DNA of 64,000 bases from an uncultured Bacteroidales bacterium (GTDB lineage Bacteria; Bacteroidota; Bacteroidia; Bacteroidales; Paludibacteraceae): assembly GCA_902799705.1 (NCBI GenBank), contig CADCBP010000014.1, positions 653 to 64,652 of the forward strand, read 5' to 3'. Positions within the stretch are counted from its first letter, which is position 1; the number at the start of each line of letters is the position of its first letter. The notes under the pieces were generated by a model. The model was not told the origin of the DNA, did no database searches, and saw nothing but the letters and a program-made list of their open reading frames with translations. The position numbers and the translations under genes were made by a program. Below, in pieces: positions 26,584-36,513 of this stretch.

Positions 26584-29500
26584 TGCTGCAACTCTTCGTC
26601 TTTCTTTGCATATACCTTCCAATAGACGACAGGCAGGATGGTGACCGTCAGCGGTAAGGTAAACAGGGTTCCGAAGCAAATGACGACTCCCATGGGCATC
26701 CAGAGGCTTGTCGCGGCGATAATCATCGGCAACACTCCAAGCGCCGTTGTGGCAGAGGTGAGGAACACCGGTCGCATTCGACGCAAGCCTGCCTGGAACG
26801 CAGCTTCACGGTAAGTGAGATGTTTGTATTTACGCGCGTCTTCAGCGTACTCGTACATCATGATGGCGTTGCGGACGATGATACCAATCAAACTGACTAC
26901 TCCCAACACCGCCGTGATGGAGATATCCAAATCAAAGATCCATAGACCGAGCATCGAGCCGAAAAGACAAAGGATGGCACTGGAGAGAGTCAGCAAAGCC
27001 AATCCAATCTTTCCGAAATGGTAAAGGAGCAAGACTAACATCACCGCAAGGGCAGCCACAACAGACCAAAGTATCTGAGGAATCATCATGTTGTTGATTT
27101 CCGTCAGACCTCCGTAAGCGATAGACACTCCTTCGGGCAAATCCGTGAGGTTGCTTTCCACCCAGTTCTTCACCTTTCGCTCGGCATCCACCTGACTCGT
27201 GGAGCCTCTTAGATCCGCGCCGACAGTCATCGTACGGATTGCGTTCCTGCGTTCCAGCGAAGTATGATGCCAGTTGGGTTCGATAGTAGCCACTTGACGT
27301 AAAGGCACCCACACACCGGGCAGAGCAGTCGGCACTTGTATGGCTCCGAGTTCATCAGCATTGAGGGTGTTGATTCCGGCTGTATAAAGTACTACCGGTA
27401 CGGCATAGGCATTTTCGTAAAGCGTCGTGATGGTCGCTCCCTGCGTTGCCTGCATGAGATATAGCGAGAGCATGGTCTCTGTAATGCCGAGACGGGTTGC
27501 TTCGTCCGCCTTCAGCACTATGCGCGTTGAAGCCGTCATGTTATTGTAATCGCAGTGTACCCACTGCAGATCGGGTTGTGCCACCATGAAATGCAGAATA
27601 CTATCCGCATAGGGCTTCATCATATCCCAGTCCTCTCCCTGCACGCGGATTTCGAGCGGATTCTTCACAGCCTGGTAATCCAGTTGTTTGAAACGCGCAT
27701 AGGCATTGGGGAAATAGTTCTCGTAGCGGCCATTGTATTCTCTGAGAACCTGGGAGGTTGCTTTGCTTGATTTGGTGTTGACAATCAACTGCGCATAGTT
27801 CGTTGCCGGTGTCTGCGGCGTATAAGTAGCGTGGAAACGCGGCGAGGACTGACCGATAAAGGCGGTCACACACGTCACGCGGCTGTCTTGGCGTAAGATA
27901 TTTGCCAAAGAATCCGCCACTTCCGCACTCTCTTCAAGCGTGGCTCCTTCACGGAGATGTATCTCCACGGCGAAGAACTCCCGCTCGGCCTTCGGCAGCA
28001 ACTGTAAGTTCAGGTGCATGAGCAGGATGATACCTACGAAGGTCGTCCCGCCTAACATGGTCCATGCAATAACAGGATGGTCAAAACAACTCTGCAAGAT
28101 ACGACGATAAGCATTCTGCAGCCATGTAAAGAACCTTGTCTGAACGCGCTCCACCAGATTCATCTCTTCGGGTTTGCGTTCACGAATAAACCGGAAGGAC
28201 AGGAAAGGTGTTACCCATGAAGCATAGAAAATACTGGCTACCAGAGCAAAGAGGACAGCCCATGGGAAGAGTTGTACGAACTCACCCAACGGTCCCGTGA
28301 TGATTCGCGTCATAGGGAAGAACATTCCGCAGATTGCCATCGTAGCGAGGGACATTGGCACGAAAAGCAAGCTTGTGCTCACGACGGCAGAGTACCAACG
28401 CGAGTGACGACGCGCCAGAAGATTGGTATAACCGTCAATGACGATAACCGAGTCATCGACAATCATTCCCAGCACAAAGATCAGTGCCGCGAGTGTCACA
28501 GTATTCAACTCAATGCCCGTGACGTACATCAGTCCGATACAAATAGCCGTGCAGACAGGCAGTCCCGTAGCTGCTACCAGAGCGGTGCGCAACGGGAAGA
28601 GCAACAACATGACGGCTATCACCACGAGGATGGAGATCACAATGTCGCGCAGGAACGAGAGCACGGAGTCATTGACTACCTTCGGCTGGTCGGTGATACG
28701 ATGGAAGCGGATGTCGGGCGGCAAGAGAGCCGCAGCTTGCGCTAACTGCTTGTCCACCTCATCGCCGAACGCAACGATGTTATTGCCTGGCACCATTTCC
28801 ATGTTCAGGATGAGACAGGACGCGCCGTTAAACTCCACATAACTCTTTGGCGCCTGATACCGGCGCTCGACGGTCGCAATGTCTTTAAGGCGTATCGTTG
28901 CACCCGTCACGGGGTCCGACCACACGATTTGCTCCTGCATCTCATATTCGGATAGGTATGGGATAACTACTTGCAATGCTCCGTGTGCATCACTTTCGCC
29001 GCCTACCGTACGGATACCTTGCAACGCCATCTGCGCCTGCAGCGCGGAGGGGTTGATGCCATAACGGGACAGTTGTTCGGGGTCGATAGTGACAGCTATC
29101 TCTTCGGTTTGCCTTCCCATGATACGCAGTTTGCCCATTTCAGGGATGGTACGCAAGTGCGAGCATACCTGTTTGGCATATTGCTCGAGTTCGCGCGGGC
29201 TGCGTTCGGGACTCTCCACGGCGATGAGCAGGGACGAGGTGTTGCCGAAATCGTCAATGACGAGGGTCTGCAAGACGCCGGTGGGCAGTTGGGTCTTCTG
29301 CAAGAGCGGCAGGCCCGCGCGGATCTTTGTCCAGGCAGCCTCGTTATTGACAGCCGTCATACGTAGCATGACGTAGATATACGCGAGGCCGTCTTCACTC
29401 TGGCTGTAGGTCAGTTTCTTGTCAACAAATTCGAAGGAGTTGATATAATCCTCGAGAGGTATCGTCACCTGTTGCTCTACCTCATCAGCCGTAGCGCCGG

Positions 29501-29663
29501 GATAATATGCCACGATAAGACCTTGACGGATGGTGAACTGCGGAAACTCATCCTTGTTCATCTGAGGCAACGACCATATTCCGAATGCCATCAGCCCCAG
29601 GAATAAAGCCATCACCAATCCATGGCGTCGCATCGCTCCTTCTATGTGTGCACTGGTTTTCAA
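26580..29663 (-). CDS. RND-family efflux transporter, inner-membrane subunit
   Basis: A 1027-residue AcrB/CusA-superfamily pump. It has twelve expected membrane helices, the first at about 14-31 (LVMALFLGLMAFGIWSLP), and two large periplasmic loops. The TM4 proton-relay region reads LGMIVDDSVIVIDGYTN with the Asp pair intact. The start codon is TTG at 29663 (an ATG at 29633 is possible, but the residues between them fit the family). It follows the adaptor gene by 33 bp, filled with a heptamer array. No outer-membrane channel gene lies in the cluster. The substrate is not predictable. Confidence 0.93.
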   Translation of the reverse strand: MKTSAHIEGAMRRHGLVMALFLGLMAFGIWSLPQMNKDEFPQFTIRQGLIVAYYPGATADEVEQQVTIPLEDYINSFEFVDKKLTYSQSEDGLAYIYVMLRMTAVNNEAAWTKIRAGLPLLQKTQLPTGVLQTLVIDDFGNTSSLLIAVESPERSPRELEQYAKQVCSHLRTIPEMGKLRIMGRQTEEIAVTIDPEQLSRYGINPSALQAQMALQGIRTVGGESDAHGALQVVIPYLSEYEMQEQIVWSDPVTGATIRLKDIATVERRYQAPKSYVEFNGASCLILNMEMVPGNNIVAFGDEVDKQLAQAAALLPPDIRFHRITDQPKVVNDSVLSFLRDIVISILVVIAVMLLLFPLRTALVAATGLPVCTAICIGLMYVTGIELNTVTLAALIFVLGMIVDDSVIVIDGYTNLLARRHSRWYSAVVSTSLLFVPMSLATMAICGMFFPMTRIITGPLGEFVQLFPWAVLFALVASIFYASWVTPFLSFRFIRERKPEEMNLVERVQTRFFTWLQNAYRRILQSCFDHPVIAWTMLGGTTFVGIILLMHLNLQLLPKAEREFFAVEIHLREGATLEESAEVADSLANILRQDSRVTCVTAFIGQSSPRFHATYTPQTPATNYAQLIVNTKSSKATSQVLREYNGRYENYFPNAYARFKQLDYQAVKNPLEIRVQGEDWDMMKPYADSILHFMVAQPDLQWVHCDYNNMTASTRIVLKADEATRLGITETMLSLYLMQATQGATITTLYENAYAVPVVLYTAGINTLNADELGAIQVPTALPGVWVPLRQVATIEPNWHHTSLERRNAIRTMTVGADLRGSTSQVDAERKVKNWVESNLTDLPEGVSIAYGGLTEINNMMIPQILWSVVAALAVMLVLLLYHFGKIGLALLTLSSAILCLFGSMLGLWIFDLDISITAVLGVVSLIGIIVRNAIMMYEYAEDARKYKHLTYREAAFQAGLRRMRPVFLTSATTALGVLPMIIAATSLWMPMGVVICFGTLFTLPLTVTILPVVYWKVYAKKDEELQQ

Positions 29664-29664
29664 A

Positions 29665-29713
29665 GTAATCAGTAATCAGTAATCAGTAGTCAGTGATCAG
29701 TTTTCAGTTATGG
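29665..29713. repeat. Heptamer array between the adaptor and RND genes
   Basis: Seven units of the type GTNATCA (GTAATCA three times, GTAGTCA, GTGATCA, GTTTTCA, GTTATGG). It covers the last codons and stop of the adaptor gene. Confidence 0.9.
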
Positions 29714-30731
29714 CACAGCCTTTATACAGTTTCTGATAGCCTTCGGTGATGAGTGTGTCTCCTGCTTGGAGGCCGCTCTTCACGCGCACGCCGTCAGCCT
29801 GATAGCCGTCAATAATAATCTCCCGTCTCACGGCAGTGCCATTCTCCGCCACCCACACCGTATGTCCGGCGGGCGTAAGCAGAATACACTTCGCCGGAAT
29901 AACGACATCTGTATTCTGTGCCAGGCCGGTACCGGGGTCTGAATTTTTCATTTGTACCTTCGCCACCATTCCGGTCATGAGAACCCCGGTGCCTCCGGAT
30001 ATATGCGCCACGACATCGTATGTATGCGTGACAGCGTTCGCAGCAACACTCTTCTCGGTGATCGTGATGGGGAAGACGGATTCCACGGCGGCGCACTCCA
30101 CTTCGCCCGTTTTGCCCAGCTCGCGAATCTCCGCCTCGGGTACGGTAAAACGGACATTGAAGCCAGAGACATCCAGAACGGAGCATAACTTCGTCCCGGG
30201 AATTACCGTTTGTCCTTCCTCCATCGTCAGACCGTTTATTACACCGTCGCAGGGCGCAACCAGCGTACATTCCTTCAAGCGTTTCTTTGCCGCTGAATAA
30301 ATAGACTTTGCCTGCGTCAACTGGCTCTGCACTTCGACCATTTTCTGGTCGGATACGACCCCTTTGGCATGCACTTTACTTACTCGGTCATAACCGTCCT
30401 GGGCATGCTGGAGAGCAGCCTCTGCCCCATGCAGGGCATTAAGCGCTTGGCTATTATCAACCGTCAGGAGCGCTTGTCCCTTGCGGACATGGTCTCCGTT
30501 CTTCACGTTGATGGAGGTGACGCGTCCCGTGGCCTCCATGCTCAGTGGCGTTTCATGCGTTGGCTCGATCGTTCCTACATAACGAGAGGTGGCACTGCCG
30601 GATTGATGGGCGACCACCGTTGTCTTCACTTTAATCGGAGACTGTGCGTACTCCCTGTTGGCCTGCTTGGAACAAGCCACCAGCGCACAGAGCGCAAGTC
30701 CAAAACTGATTGTTTTACTAATCTTCAGCAT
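29697..30731 (-). CDS. RND efflux periplasmic adaptor lipoprotein
   Basis: A 344-residue membrane-fusion protein. The lipoprotein signal ends in CALVAC (about residue 19-20). The biotinyl-lipoyl-like domain is split by a hairpin: TGRVTSINVKNGDHVRKGQALLTVD and APCDGVINGLTMEEGQTV. The membrane-proximal end includes RVKSGLQAGDTLITEGYQKL. It bridges the RND pump to an outer-membrane channel. I chose ATG 30731 (MLKISKT), with ATG 30749 the alternative; either overlaps the end of the MATE gene. Confidence 0.93.
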   Translation of the reverse strand: MLKISKTISFGLALCALVACSKQANREYAQSPIKVKTTVVAHQSGSATSRYVGTIEPTHETPLSMEATGRVTSINVKNGDHVRKGQALLTVDNSQALNALHGAEAALQHAQDGYDRVSKVHAKGVVSDQKMVEVQSQLTQAKSIYSAAKKRLKECTLVAPCDGVINGLTMEEGQTVIPGTKLCSVLDVSGFNVRFTVPEAEIRELGKTGEVECAAVESVFPITITEKSVAANAVTHTYDVVAHISGGTGVLMTGMVAKVQMKNSDPGTGLAQNTDVVIPAKCILLTPAGHTVWVAENGTAVRREIIIDGYQADGVRVKSGLQAGDTLITEGYQKLYKGCAITEN

Positions 30732-32034
30732 ATATTTTCTTCCGTTCAATTGTCAGATATACCACTCGGGCGATAAGATGGGCGAAGTACGCGAGATACA
30801 ACGCTTGTGTTCCCAGCCAAGTGAAAGTCACTATGTATCCTGTTGCGAAGGCCAAAGCGGCCCAAATCATTGCATTCCTAATCTGCACGCCGGCGGTCGC
30901 TCCCACATAAACGCCATCCCACATAAACGCCAACGCGCTCACCAAGGGCATAGCGATCAACCATCCCATATACGGCTTTGCAGCCGCCAACACCTCGCTA
31001 TCCGAGGTCATGATGGCGATGCTCTCATCGCCCAAGACGGCATAAATTGCCGTAAAAAACAGCCCTACTCCTATGCTCCAGTTGAAGAGCAAACGGATGA
31101 TCTTTCTAATATCTGATTGCTGATAACTGATAGCTGACTGCTCGCCGAAAGCCTTTCCCACCAATGCTTCTCCTGCATAGGCAAAGCCGTCCACGAAGAA
31201 GGAGAAGAACATAAAGAGTTTCATGATGATACTTCCTACCGCCAATTCGACATCCCCGTACTGACTCATGAGTGCAGAAAAGCCAACATAGACGACCATA
31301 AAGCACAACGAACGGATGAAGAGGTTGCCGTTCAGGCTCATCATTCTTCGTATCTCCTGCCATTTCATCGATGCGCGGAATTCTTTTATACCGATATGGA
31401 TGATGCCATACTTGAACACCAGGAAAGCACATGCAAGAAGCAGTCCGCTGTACTGCGCGATAATCGTTCCGTACGCTACACCGATCACTCCTTGTCCGGC
31501 ATTTACCGCCATATAATAACTGGCGGCCATGTTCACAGCATTCACGAGAATATCCGTCGCCATGGGACTTCTTGTATCCTGCATGCCGATGAACCAACCC
31601 TTGAAGGTGAAGAGCATCAACGTGGCGGGAGCAGCCCATATGCGTACATAAAAGTACTCGCGCGCGATGGACGCTACCTCTTCGGAACAAGGCACGACGG
31701 CCAAGACGGCATTAACAAAGAACCACTGGATAGCCCAGACGAAGAGGGTCGCGAGCAGCGCCAAAGTAAGACTCTGCACAAGGATCTTGCGGCATTCGTC
31801 TTTTCGTCCCGCTCCGTACGCTTGGGCCGCAAGGCCTGAAGTGCCGATACGCAGGAATCCGAAGTTCCAATAGAGTAAGTCAAAGAGCATGGTACCAATC
31901 GCGATACCTCCGATAGCCGCGGCATCGCTCAAATGCCCTACTATCGCTGTGTCCACTATACCCACCAACGGGATAGTGATGTTTGCCAAAATGCTTGGCA
32001 CCGCGAGACGTAATATTTCCCGATTCAGGCTCAC
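30718..32034 (-). CDS. MATE-family multidrug/cation antiporter
   Basis: A 438-residue protein with twelve predicted membrane helices in two halves. Family segments: VPSILANITIPLVGIVDTAIVGHLSDAAAIGGIAIG at the N-terminus and GEALVGKAFG in the second half. It exports toxic organic cations or similar in exchange for Na+ or H+. The start is GTG at 32034, overlapping the stop of the upstream transporter (GTGA). A heptamer array (NNCTGAT units, 31111-31138) adds SAISYQQSDIRK in a loop. Confidence 0.93.
   Translation of the reverse strand: MSLNREILRLAVPSILANITIPLVGIVDTAIVGHLSDAAAIGGIAIGTMLFDLLYWNFGFLRIGTSGLAAQAYGAGRKDECRKILVQSLTLALLATLFVWAIQWFFVNAVLAVVPCSEEVASIAREYFYVRIWAAPATLMLFTFKGWFIGMQDTRSPMATDILVNAVNMAASYYMAVNAGQGVIGVAYGTIIAQYSGLLLACAFLVFKYGIIHIGIKEFRASMKWQEIRRMMSLNGNLFIRSLCFMVVYVGFSALMSQYGDVELAVGSIIMKLFMFFSFFVDGFAYAGEALVGKAFGEQSAISYQQSDIRKIIRLLFNWSIGVGLFFTAIYAVLGDESIAIMTSDSEVLAAAKPYMGWLIAMPLVSALAFMWDGVYVGATAGVQIRNAMIWAALAFATGYIVTFTWLGTQALYLAYFAHLIARVVYLTIERKKIYAED
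31111..31138. repeat. Heptamer array inside the MATE gene
   Basis: ATCTGAT, TGCTGAT, AACTGAT, AGCTGAC in plus-strand reading, the complement of the ATCAGNN type seen in mutY and dapA. Confidence 0.85.
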
Positions 32035-33695
32035 AAGAACAGAAGAATCATCAGTTGTCCGGTGAGTACACGCAGGAACATCGTCAACGGGTAAACGGTA
32101 GAGTATGCCACAGCAGCGCGGTCATTCACCGAGCTCTGCGAGGTAGCGTAAGCCAATGCGGGCGGATCGGTGGTGGAACCGGCTATCAGACCCATCAGCG
32201 TGAAATAATCTAATTTCATCCATTTACGGGCTATGATACCGATCAGCAGAAGCGGCAGCAGCGTGATGAGCACACCGTAACCGATCCAAACATAACCTCC
32301 GCCTACAAGGGTCGGGATAAAACTCTTACCTGCACCGAAGCCTACGGAAGCAAGGAAGAGCGATATGCCGATTTCGCGGATCATCAAATTGGCTGAAGTG
32401 GTGGTATAGGTCACTAAATGCCATTTGGTACCGAAAGCACCCATCAGGATTGCGATGATTAGGGAACCACCCGCGATACCTAATTTGAACGGTTGGGACA
32501 GCCCGGGCAGTGTAAAAGGTATGGATCCTAAAGCCACGCCTAAAATGATTCCGAAGAATAGCGATGCCAGGTTCGGAGCATCCAGCTTCTTGGCGGAGTT
32601 TCCGAAGGCTTTTGCAATTTTCTCTACTGCCTCCTTCTCGCCTACTACCGTCAGACGGTCACCTAACTGCAGACGTAAATCCGGAGTTGCCAGCAGTTCG
32701 ATACCGGCGCGGCGGACACGCGTGATGGTGATATGGAAAGCGTCACGCACTTTCAAATCACATATCTGTTTGCCGTTGATTTTATCCTTGGTCACCACGA
32801 TATGCTGGCTTACAAGGTGGATATTCCTCTCCTGTTCATCCCAATGGATATCTGCTTTCTCGCCGAGCAAGAATACCGTACGTTCGTTTTTCTTATCTGT
32901 TACCAGCCGCACTTGGTCGCCTACGTGCAGCAGTGTCTCTGCGTCCGGCATGAACTCATTGCCATGAATGTCTAATACGCGGCTCACTACGATTGTCACA
33001 TGCGTCAGCAGACCTAAGTCACGCACATGCAGACCGTCTATTTGCGGGTTTGTCAGTTTCATGTCATAATGCTCCACTTGCTGCACCTCGCCTTTCTCTG
33101 CCTTCACCTGCTCTTCTTCTTTATCCATCTTGATCCGGAACACCCAGCGGATAACAAGCATTGAGAATAGGATTCCGACTACGCCTAACGGATAGGCCAT
33201 TGCATAACCGGAAGCGATGTCGGGATTGGATACACCTGTCATATCTTGGTACGTCTGTTGGGCTGCACCAAGACCCGGAGTGTTCGTCACGGCTCCAAAG
33301 AGCACACCGGTCATCGTCGCGATGTCCGTTCCGCTTAACAAGTGAATCACATAAGCCGTCACACAGCCTAATACCACTATACTCGCCGCCAGCATATTCA
33401 GGCGCAGACCGCCCTTGCCGAACGACGAAAAGAAACCTGGTCCCACCTGTAAGCCTATTGAATAGACAAACAGGATGAGACCAAGGTCCTTTGCAAAGGA
33501 TTCCACTAACGGATCAAGCGTCATGCCGAAATGGCTGCACGCGATCGCGCAGAAAAGAATCCAAGTAATACCCAGAGTAATACCTTTGATCTTGAGTTTG
33601 GTACCCAAGAAAATTCCAATAGCAATGGCAAAGGCAAGCACAAAAATCGAATGTGCTATGCCCGTGCCAAAAAATAAATTACTTATCCAATTCAT
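32031..33695 (-). CDS. AspT/YidE-type putative transporter with two TrkA-C domains
   Basis: A 554-residue membrane protein of the aspartate:alanine-exchanger-like family. Five or so N-terminal helices (1-190) and a C-terminal helix set (about 375-554) flank a cytoplasmic part with two RCK_C/TrkA-C domains, marked by LTHVTIVVSRVLDIHGNEF and LQLGDRLTVVGEKEAVEKIAKAFG. The transmembrane duplications carry FVYSIGLQVGPGFF and LFLASVGFGAGKSF. The transported ion or amino acid is unknown; the RCK domains suggest ligand gating. It lies 28 bp after the long pectin esterase gene. Confidence 0.9.
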   Translation of the reverse strand: MNWISNLFFGTGIAHSIFVLAFAIAIGIFLGTKLKIKGITLGITWILFCAIACSHFGMTLDPLVESFAKDLGLILFVYSIGLQVGPGFFSSFGKGGLRLNMLAASIVVLGCVTAYVIHLLSGTDIATMTGVLFGAVTNTPGLGAAQQTYQDMTGVSNPDIASGYAMAYPLGVVGILFSMLVIRWVFRIKMDKEEEQVKAEKGEVQQVEHYDMKLTNPQIDGLHVRDLGLLTHVTIVVSRVLDIHGNEFMPDAETLLHVGDQVRLVTDKKNERTVFLLGEKADIHWDEQERNIHLVSQHIVVTKDKINGKQICDLKVRDAFHITITRVRRAGIELLATPDLRLQLGDRLTVVGEKEAVEKIAKAFGNSAKKLDAPNLASLFFGIILGVALGSIPFTLPGLSQPFKLGIAGGSLIIAILMGAFGTKWHLVTYTTTSANLMIREIGISLFLASVGFGAGKSFIPTLVGGGYVWIGYGVLITLLPLLLIGIIARKWMKLDYFTLMGLIAGSTTDPPALAYATSQSSVNDRAAVAYSTVYPLTMFLRVLTGQLMILLFL

Positions 33696-33707
33696 TTAAT
33701 TATTTTT

Positions 33708-33731
33708 TCATTTGCTCATTTTCTCATTTGA
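33708..33731. repeat. 8-bp tandem array at the pectin esterase stop codon
   Basis: TCATTTGC, TCATTTTC, TCATTTGA in plus-strand reading, at the end of the long CE8 gene. Confidence 0.75.
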
Positions 33732-36513
33732 GCTCCGCACCGAGGGCGTTGTATTCACGCCCGTCGCGAACGATGATGATCTGTCCGTTGCGAATAACCT
33801 TGACGGTCTTCACAGCCTCAGCAGCGGTATTTTCCACTCCCTGCGGGTCAGTGCCTGCCGGCAAGCCGAAACCACCACGTCCGTTCGCTTTGCGGATGGT
33901 ATAGGTGATACCGTTGTACAAAGCTACCTTGTCATTGAACTCACCACCTTTGAAGAGGATGGGTTTTTCTCCCTCAGCCTCAGCCATGTAAATAGCGTCC
34001 GGTTCGAAGTCCTCCGCTTTCTCCTCGCACACAGCCTGCTGTGCATCGTTCTGCGCGTCAGCCGCCCAAGCTCCAAGCGTGTAGTCGATAGTATAGGTAG
34101 CTGCTTCGTCTGCCGTGAGGATGGTCTCCATCTGCTTTTCATCGTTATTGAGCACGAAGGTTACGTTGTTCGACGCCGGAGAAACGACTTGTCCTGCGGC
34201 ATTCACGGAGTTGTACTCACCGAACTTTTCAGGCAGAATATTCATACCTCCGCAAGTCCAGCGCTGGATCTTGTCTTTCTGAGCGTTGGCGTCTTTAGTC
34301 ATCACGAGGTCGTCTGCCAACAGAGTATTGAGGAATATTGTCTTCGGCTTATTGTTCCAAGAGCGCCCGAGACTTACTACCGGCTTGGTGCCCGCGATAT
34401 TATCTGCATAACGAACCGAACAACTCTCGAAAACATAACCTTTATCGCTATCGGCGGAGTTACTTGCCGTCAATGCATCCTGACCTCCACCATTCGTTGA
34501 GCGTTGCTCGCATATGAGTTCGGTATTCTTAAAATATACACTTCCATCGCCGCAGATGAAATCTACGGTGCCGTGGATCTTGCTCGTCTCGAAGTACTTC
34601 AGTGCACCTTGTAGATTGCTGTAATAAGTGTCTTGGTACGAAAGCAGACATACGTTCTTGCAAATCGTCTTAGTACCTTTGTCTTGAAGAACAACAGCTA
34701 CGCCATCATTGTTTTTGTAGTAATCAAACGTATTTTGCAAAGTCAAATCCTGTAAATACGTATTTGTCACATTCTTCTCAATCAACAGAGTAGCAGTAGC
34801 ACCAATTCCCGGAGTGAGGGCTTTATTCTTAATGATCACTCCCTCCATAGACTGACCGATAATAGAGATATTATTCTTCGTAATAGGCGTCAGAACGGTC
34901 TCTCCTAAATCATAGGTGCCATTCGGCAGGAATATCTTATCGCCGCTCTCGGCTTGAACCAGCGCCAGTAGGAAGCAAGCCGCATCTCCAGCCGGAACGA
35001 TGAAATAACCCGTAGCCTCATCTTTCTCAAGGAAATCCAATACATTATATACAACAATCTTGTGGATATACTGCTTGGCTGTCCAACTCAGTGTCAGCGT
35101 TGTTGCCTCGCCTGTATATTTGTACGAATACTCTGTTCCGTCCGGTGTAGCACCCTCCGAGCCGTTCTTTACTACAGTAGTGCGTCCGATCTCGGTCTCA
35201 CCATTCTTCAAAATCACGTCTCCACTCTCCGAATAGGTGCAAAGCGTCACATTCACAATCGCATTGCCTGCTACTTGAATATCAATGCTTCCGTCTGCGT
35301 TGAAATACCACCCGTGCGTTGGGTCATGGAACGAACCGCCGTTTGCTGTTACAGTCTCATGATCCTCGGGATAGAAGATCGAGTTGGTGAAGTTATACGT
35401 CTGTACGCTTCCAATAGTTGCAGTCTCGATCGGGGTTACTTTCGCCTGAATCGTCGTGTTGCCGGTAATCACATCTCCTACGACGGCTTTCTTGCCGCTG
35501 GTATAATACCAGCCGCGGAACACATTGCCTTCTGCGATAGCCGGCAGGTCTTCCATGTCGTAAGGCAGAACAGTCAGACTGGCACCCTCATACGTCTCCA
35601 TTCGACCTAACTCCGTTCCATTCTGGTCCTTGAAAATTACATTACAAGGAGTAATATCTGTTGCCTCAGCAAAAAAATAGGGAAGGAACGTCTGCGAACC
35701 CAACTCAAACGTCAGCGTTGCGGCATCGCCCGTATAAACGTACAGCACGTTCTGCGCAAAATTACCTGCCTTCTCGCCGCAAACAGCCTTGTTGCTGATG
35801 GTGGCGAAATCCGCTCCGTCTTTCTTGATAGTGATGTCCGTGTTGCTATATTGACATGCACCAAGGGTGAATTTCACCGGTCCATCAACCGGAACGGTGA
35901 TTGTACCGCCCTGCACGCCATGCTGACCGCCGTTGTACGTTGTTCCCTCTACGCTCACACCCTGAGGCAGTTCACCGCCTTCCGGCAGAAGCACCTTATA
36001 AGGATTCTCGCGGAACTCTATTTGGAAGTCCGTAAACGTACGTGCAACGTCCTCCACGAACTGGATCTTCTGGAGTACACCTTCTCCTGTACCTGACGGA
36101 CGATTGATATAGATATTCGTCTGTTCTGCCGTCAGCTCAATAATCTCCGTACGGTATTCACCATTATTTGTCGTCTCTTTAATAAGCGTTTCAGCTGTGG
36201 GTGTTTCACCTGCCCAAGTTGATACTCCTAACTTAAGGGAACTGCCTGCTTTACGTGGACCGAAAGTCAATTTCAATTTGCCGGCAACTGCCGCTTTTGT
36301 AAAATAAGCGTAGCCGCTACTATTCATCTTCACGCCGTTGAGACCTAAATTTGTACTCGGGGCGTCATTGACATACCCGCCGTAATACAGACCACGATCC
36401 GGCGATTTAGTTGGAATTTTAGCCTCTGTGTAATCCCACAGCAGGTCATTTGATCCTGCCCAGATTGCCATACTCGTTAAAGCGGCAATCATAAAAAGAA
36501 TTGTCTTTCTCAT
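33724..36513 (-). CDS. Long secreted CE8 pectin methylesterase with type IX sorting tail
   Basis: A 929-residue protein. The signal peptide is residues 1-19. The N-terminal region holds three beta-sandwich modules: one starts SNDLLWDYTEAKIP (shared with the neighbouring esterase), and two repeat a TNITL-like pattern. The catalytic beta-helix spans about 495-790, with CE8 motifs SYQDTYYS, GTVDFICGDGSVYF and SLGRSWNN (Gln, Asp and Arg/Trp residues of the active site). The C-terminus (VKVIRNGQIIIVRDGREYNALG) is a sorting tail. It removes methyl groups from homogalacturonan outside the cell. It overlaps the shorter paralogue by 4 bp. Confidence 0.88.
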   Translation of the reverse strand: MRKTILFMIAALTSMAIWAGSNDLLWDYTEAKIPTKSPDRGLYYGGYVNDAPSTNLGLNGVKMNSSGYAYFTKAAVAGKLKLTFGPRKAGSSLKLGVSTWAGETPTAETLIKETTNNGEYRTEIIELTAEQTNIYINRPSGTGEGVLQKIQFVEDVARTFTDFQIEFRENPYKVLLPEGGELPQGVSVEGTTYNGGQHGVQGGTITVPVDGPVKFTLGACQYSNTDITIKKDGADFATISNKAVCGEKAGNFAQNVLYVYTGDAATLTFELGSQTFLPYFFAEATDITPCNVIFKDQNGTELGRMETYEGASLTVLPYDMEDLPAIAEGNVFRGWYYTSGKKAVVGDVITGNTTIQAKVTPIETATIGSVQTYNFTNSIFYPEDHETVTANGGSFHDPTHGWYFNADGSIDIQVAGNAIVNVTLCTYSESGDVILKNGETEIGRTTVVKNGSEGATPDGTEYSYKYTGEATTLTLSWTAKQYIHKIVVYNVLDFLEKDEATGYFIVPAGDAACFLLALVQAESGDKIFLPNGTYDLGETVLTPITKNNISIIGQSMEGVIIKNKALTPGIGATATLLIEKNVTNTYLQDLTLQNTFDYYKNNDGVAVVLQDKGTKTICKNVCLLSYQDTYYSNLQGALKYFETSKIHGTVDFICGDGSVYFKNTELICEQRSTNGGGQDALTASNSADSDKGYVFESCSVRYADNIAGTKPVVSLGRSWNNKPKTIFLNTLLADDLVMTKDANAQKDKIQRWTCGGMNILPEKFGEYNSVNAAGQVVSPASNNVTFVLNNDEKQMETILTADEAATYTIDYTLGAWAADAQNDAQQAVCEEKAEDFEPDAIYMAEAEGEKPILFKGGEFNDKVALYNGITYTIRKANGRGGFGLPAGTDPQGVENTAAEAVKTVKVIRNGQIIIVRDGREYNALGAELK

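Noticed and set aside
29665..29713. CRISPR array
   Set aside because: Repeat units are 7 bp with no spacers; this is a short tandem array.
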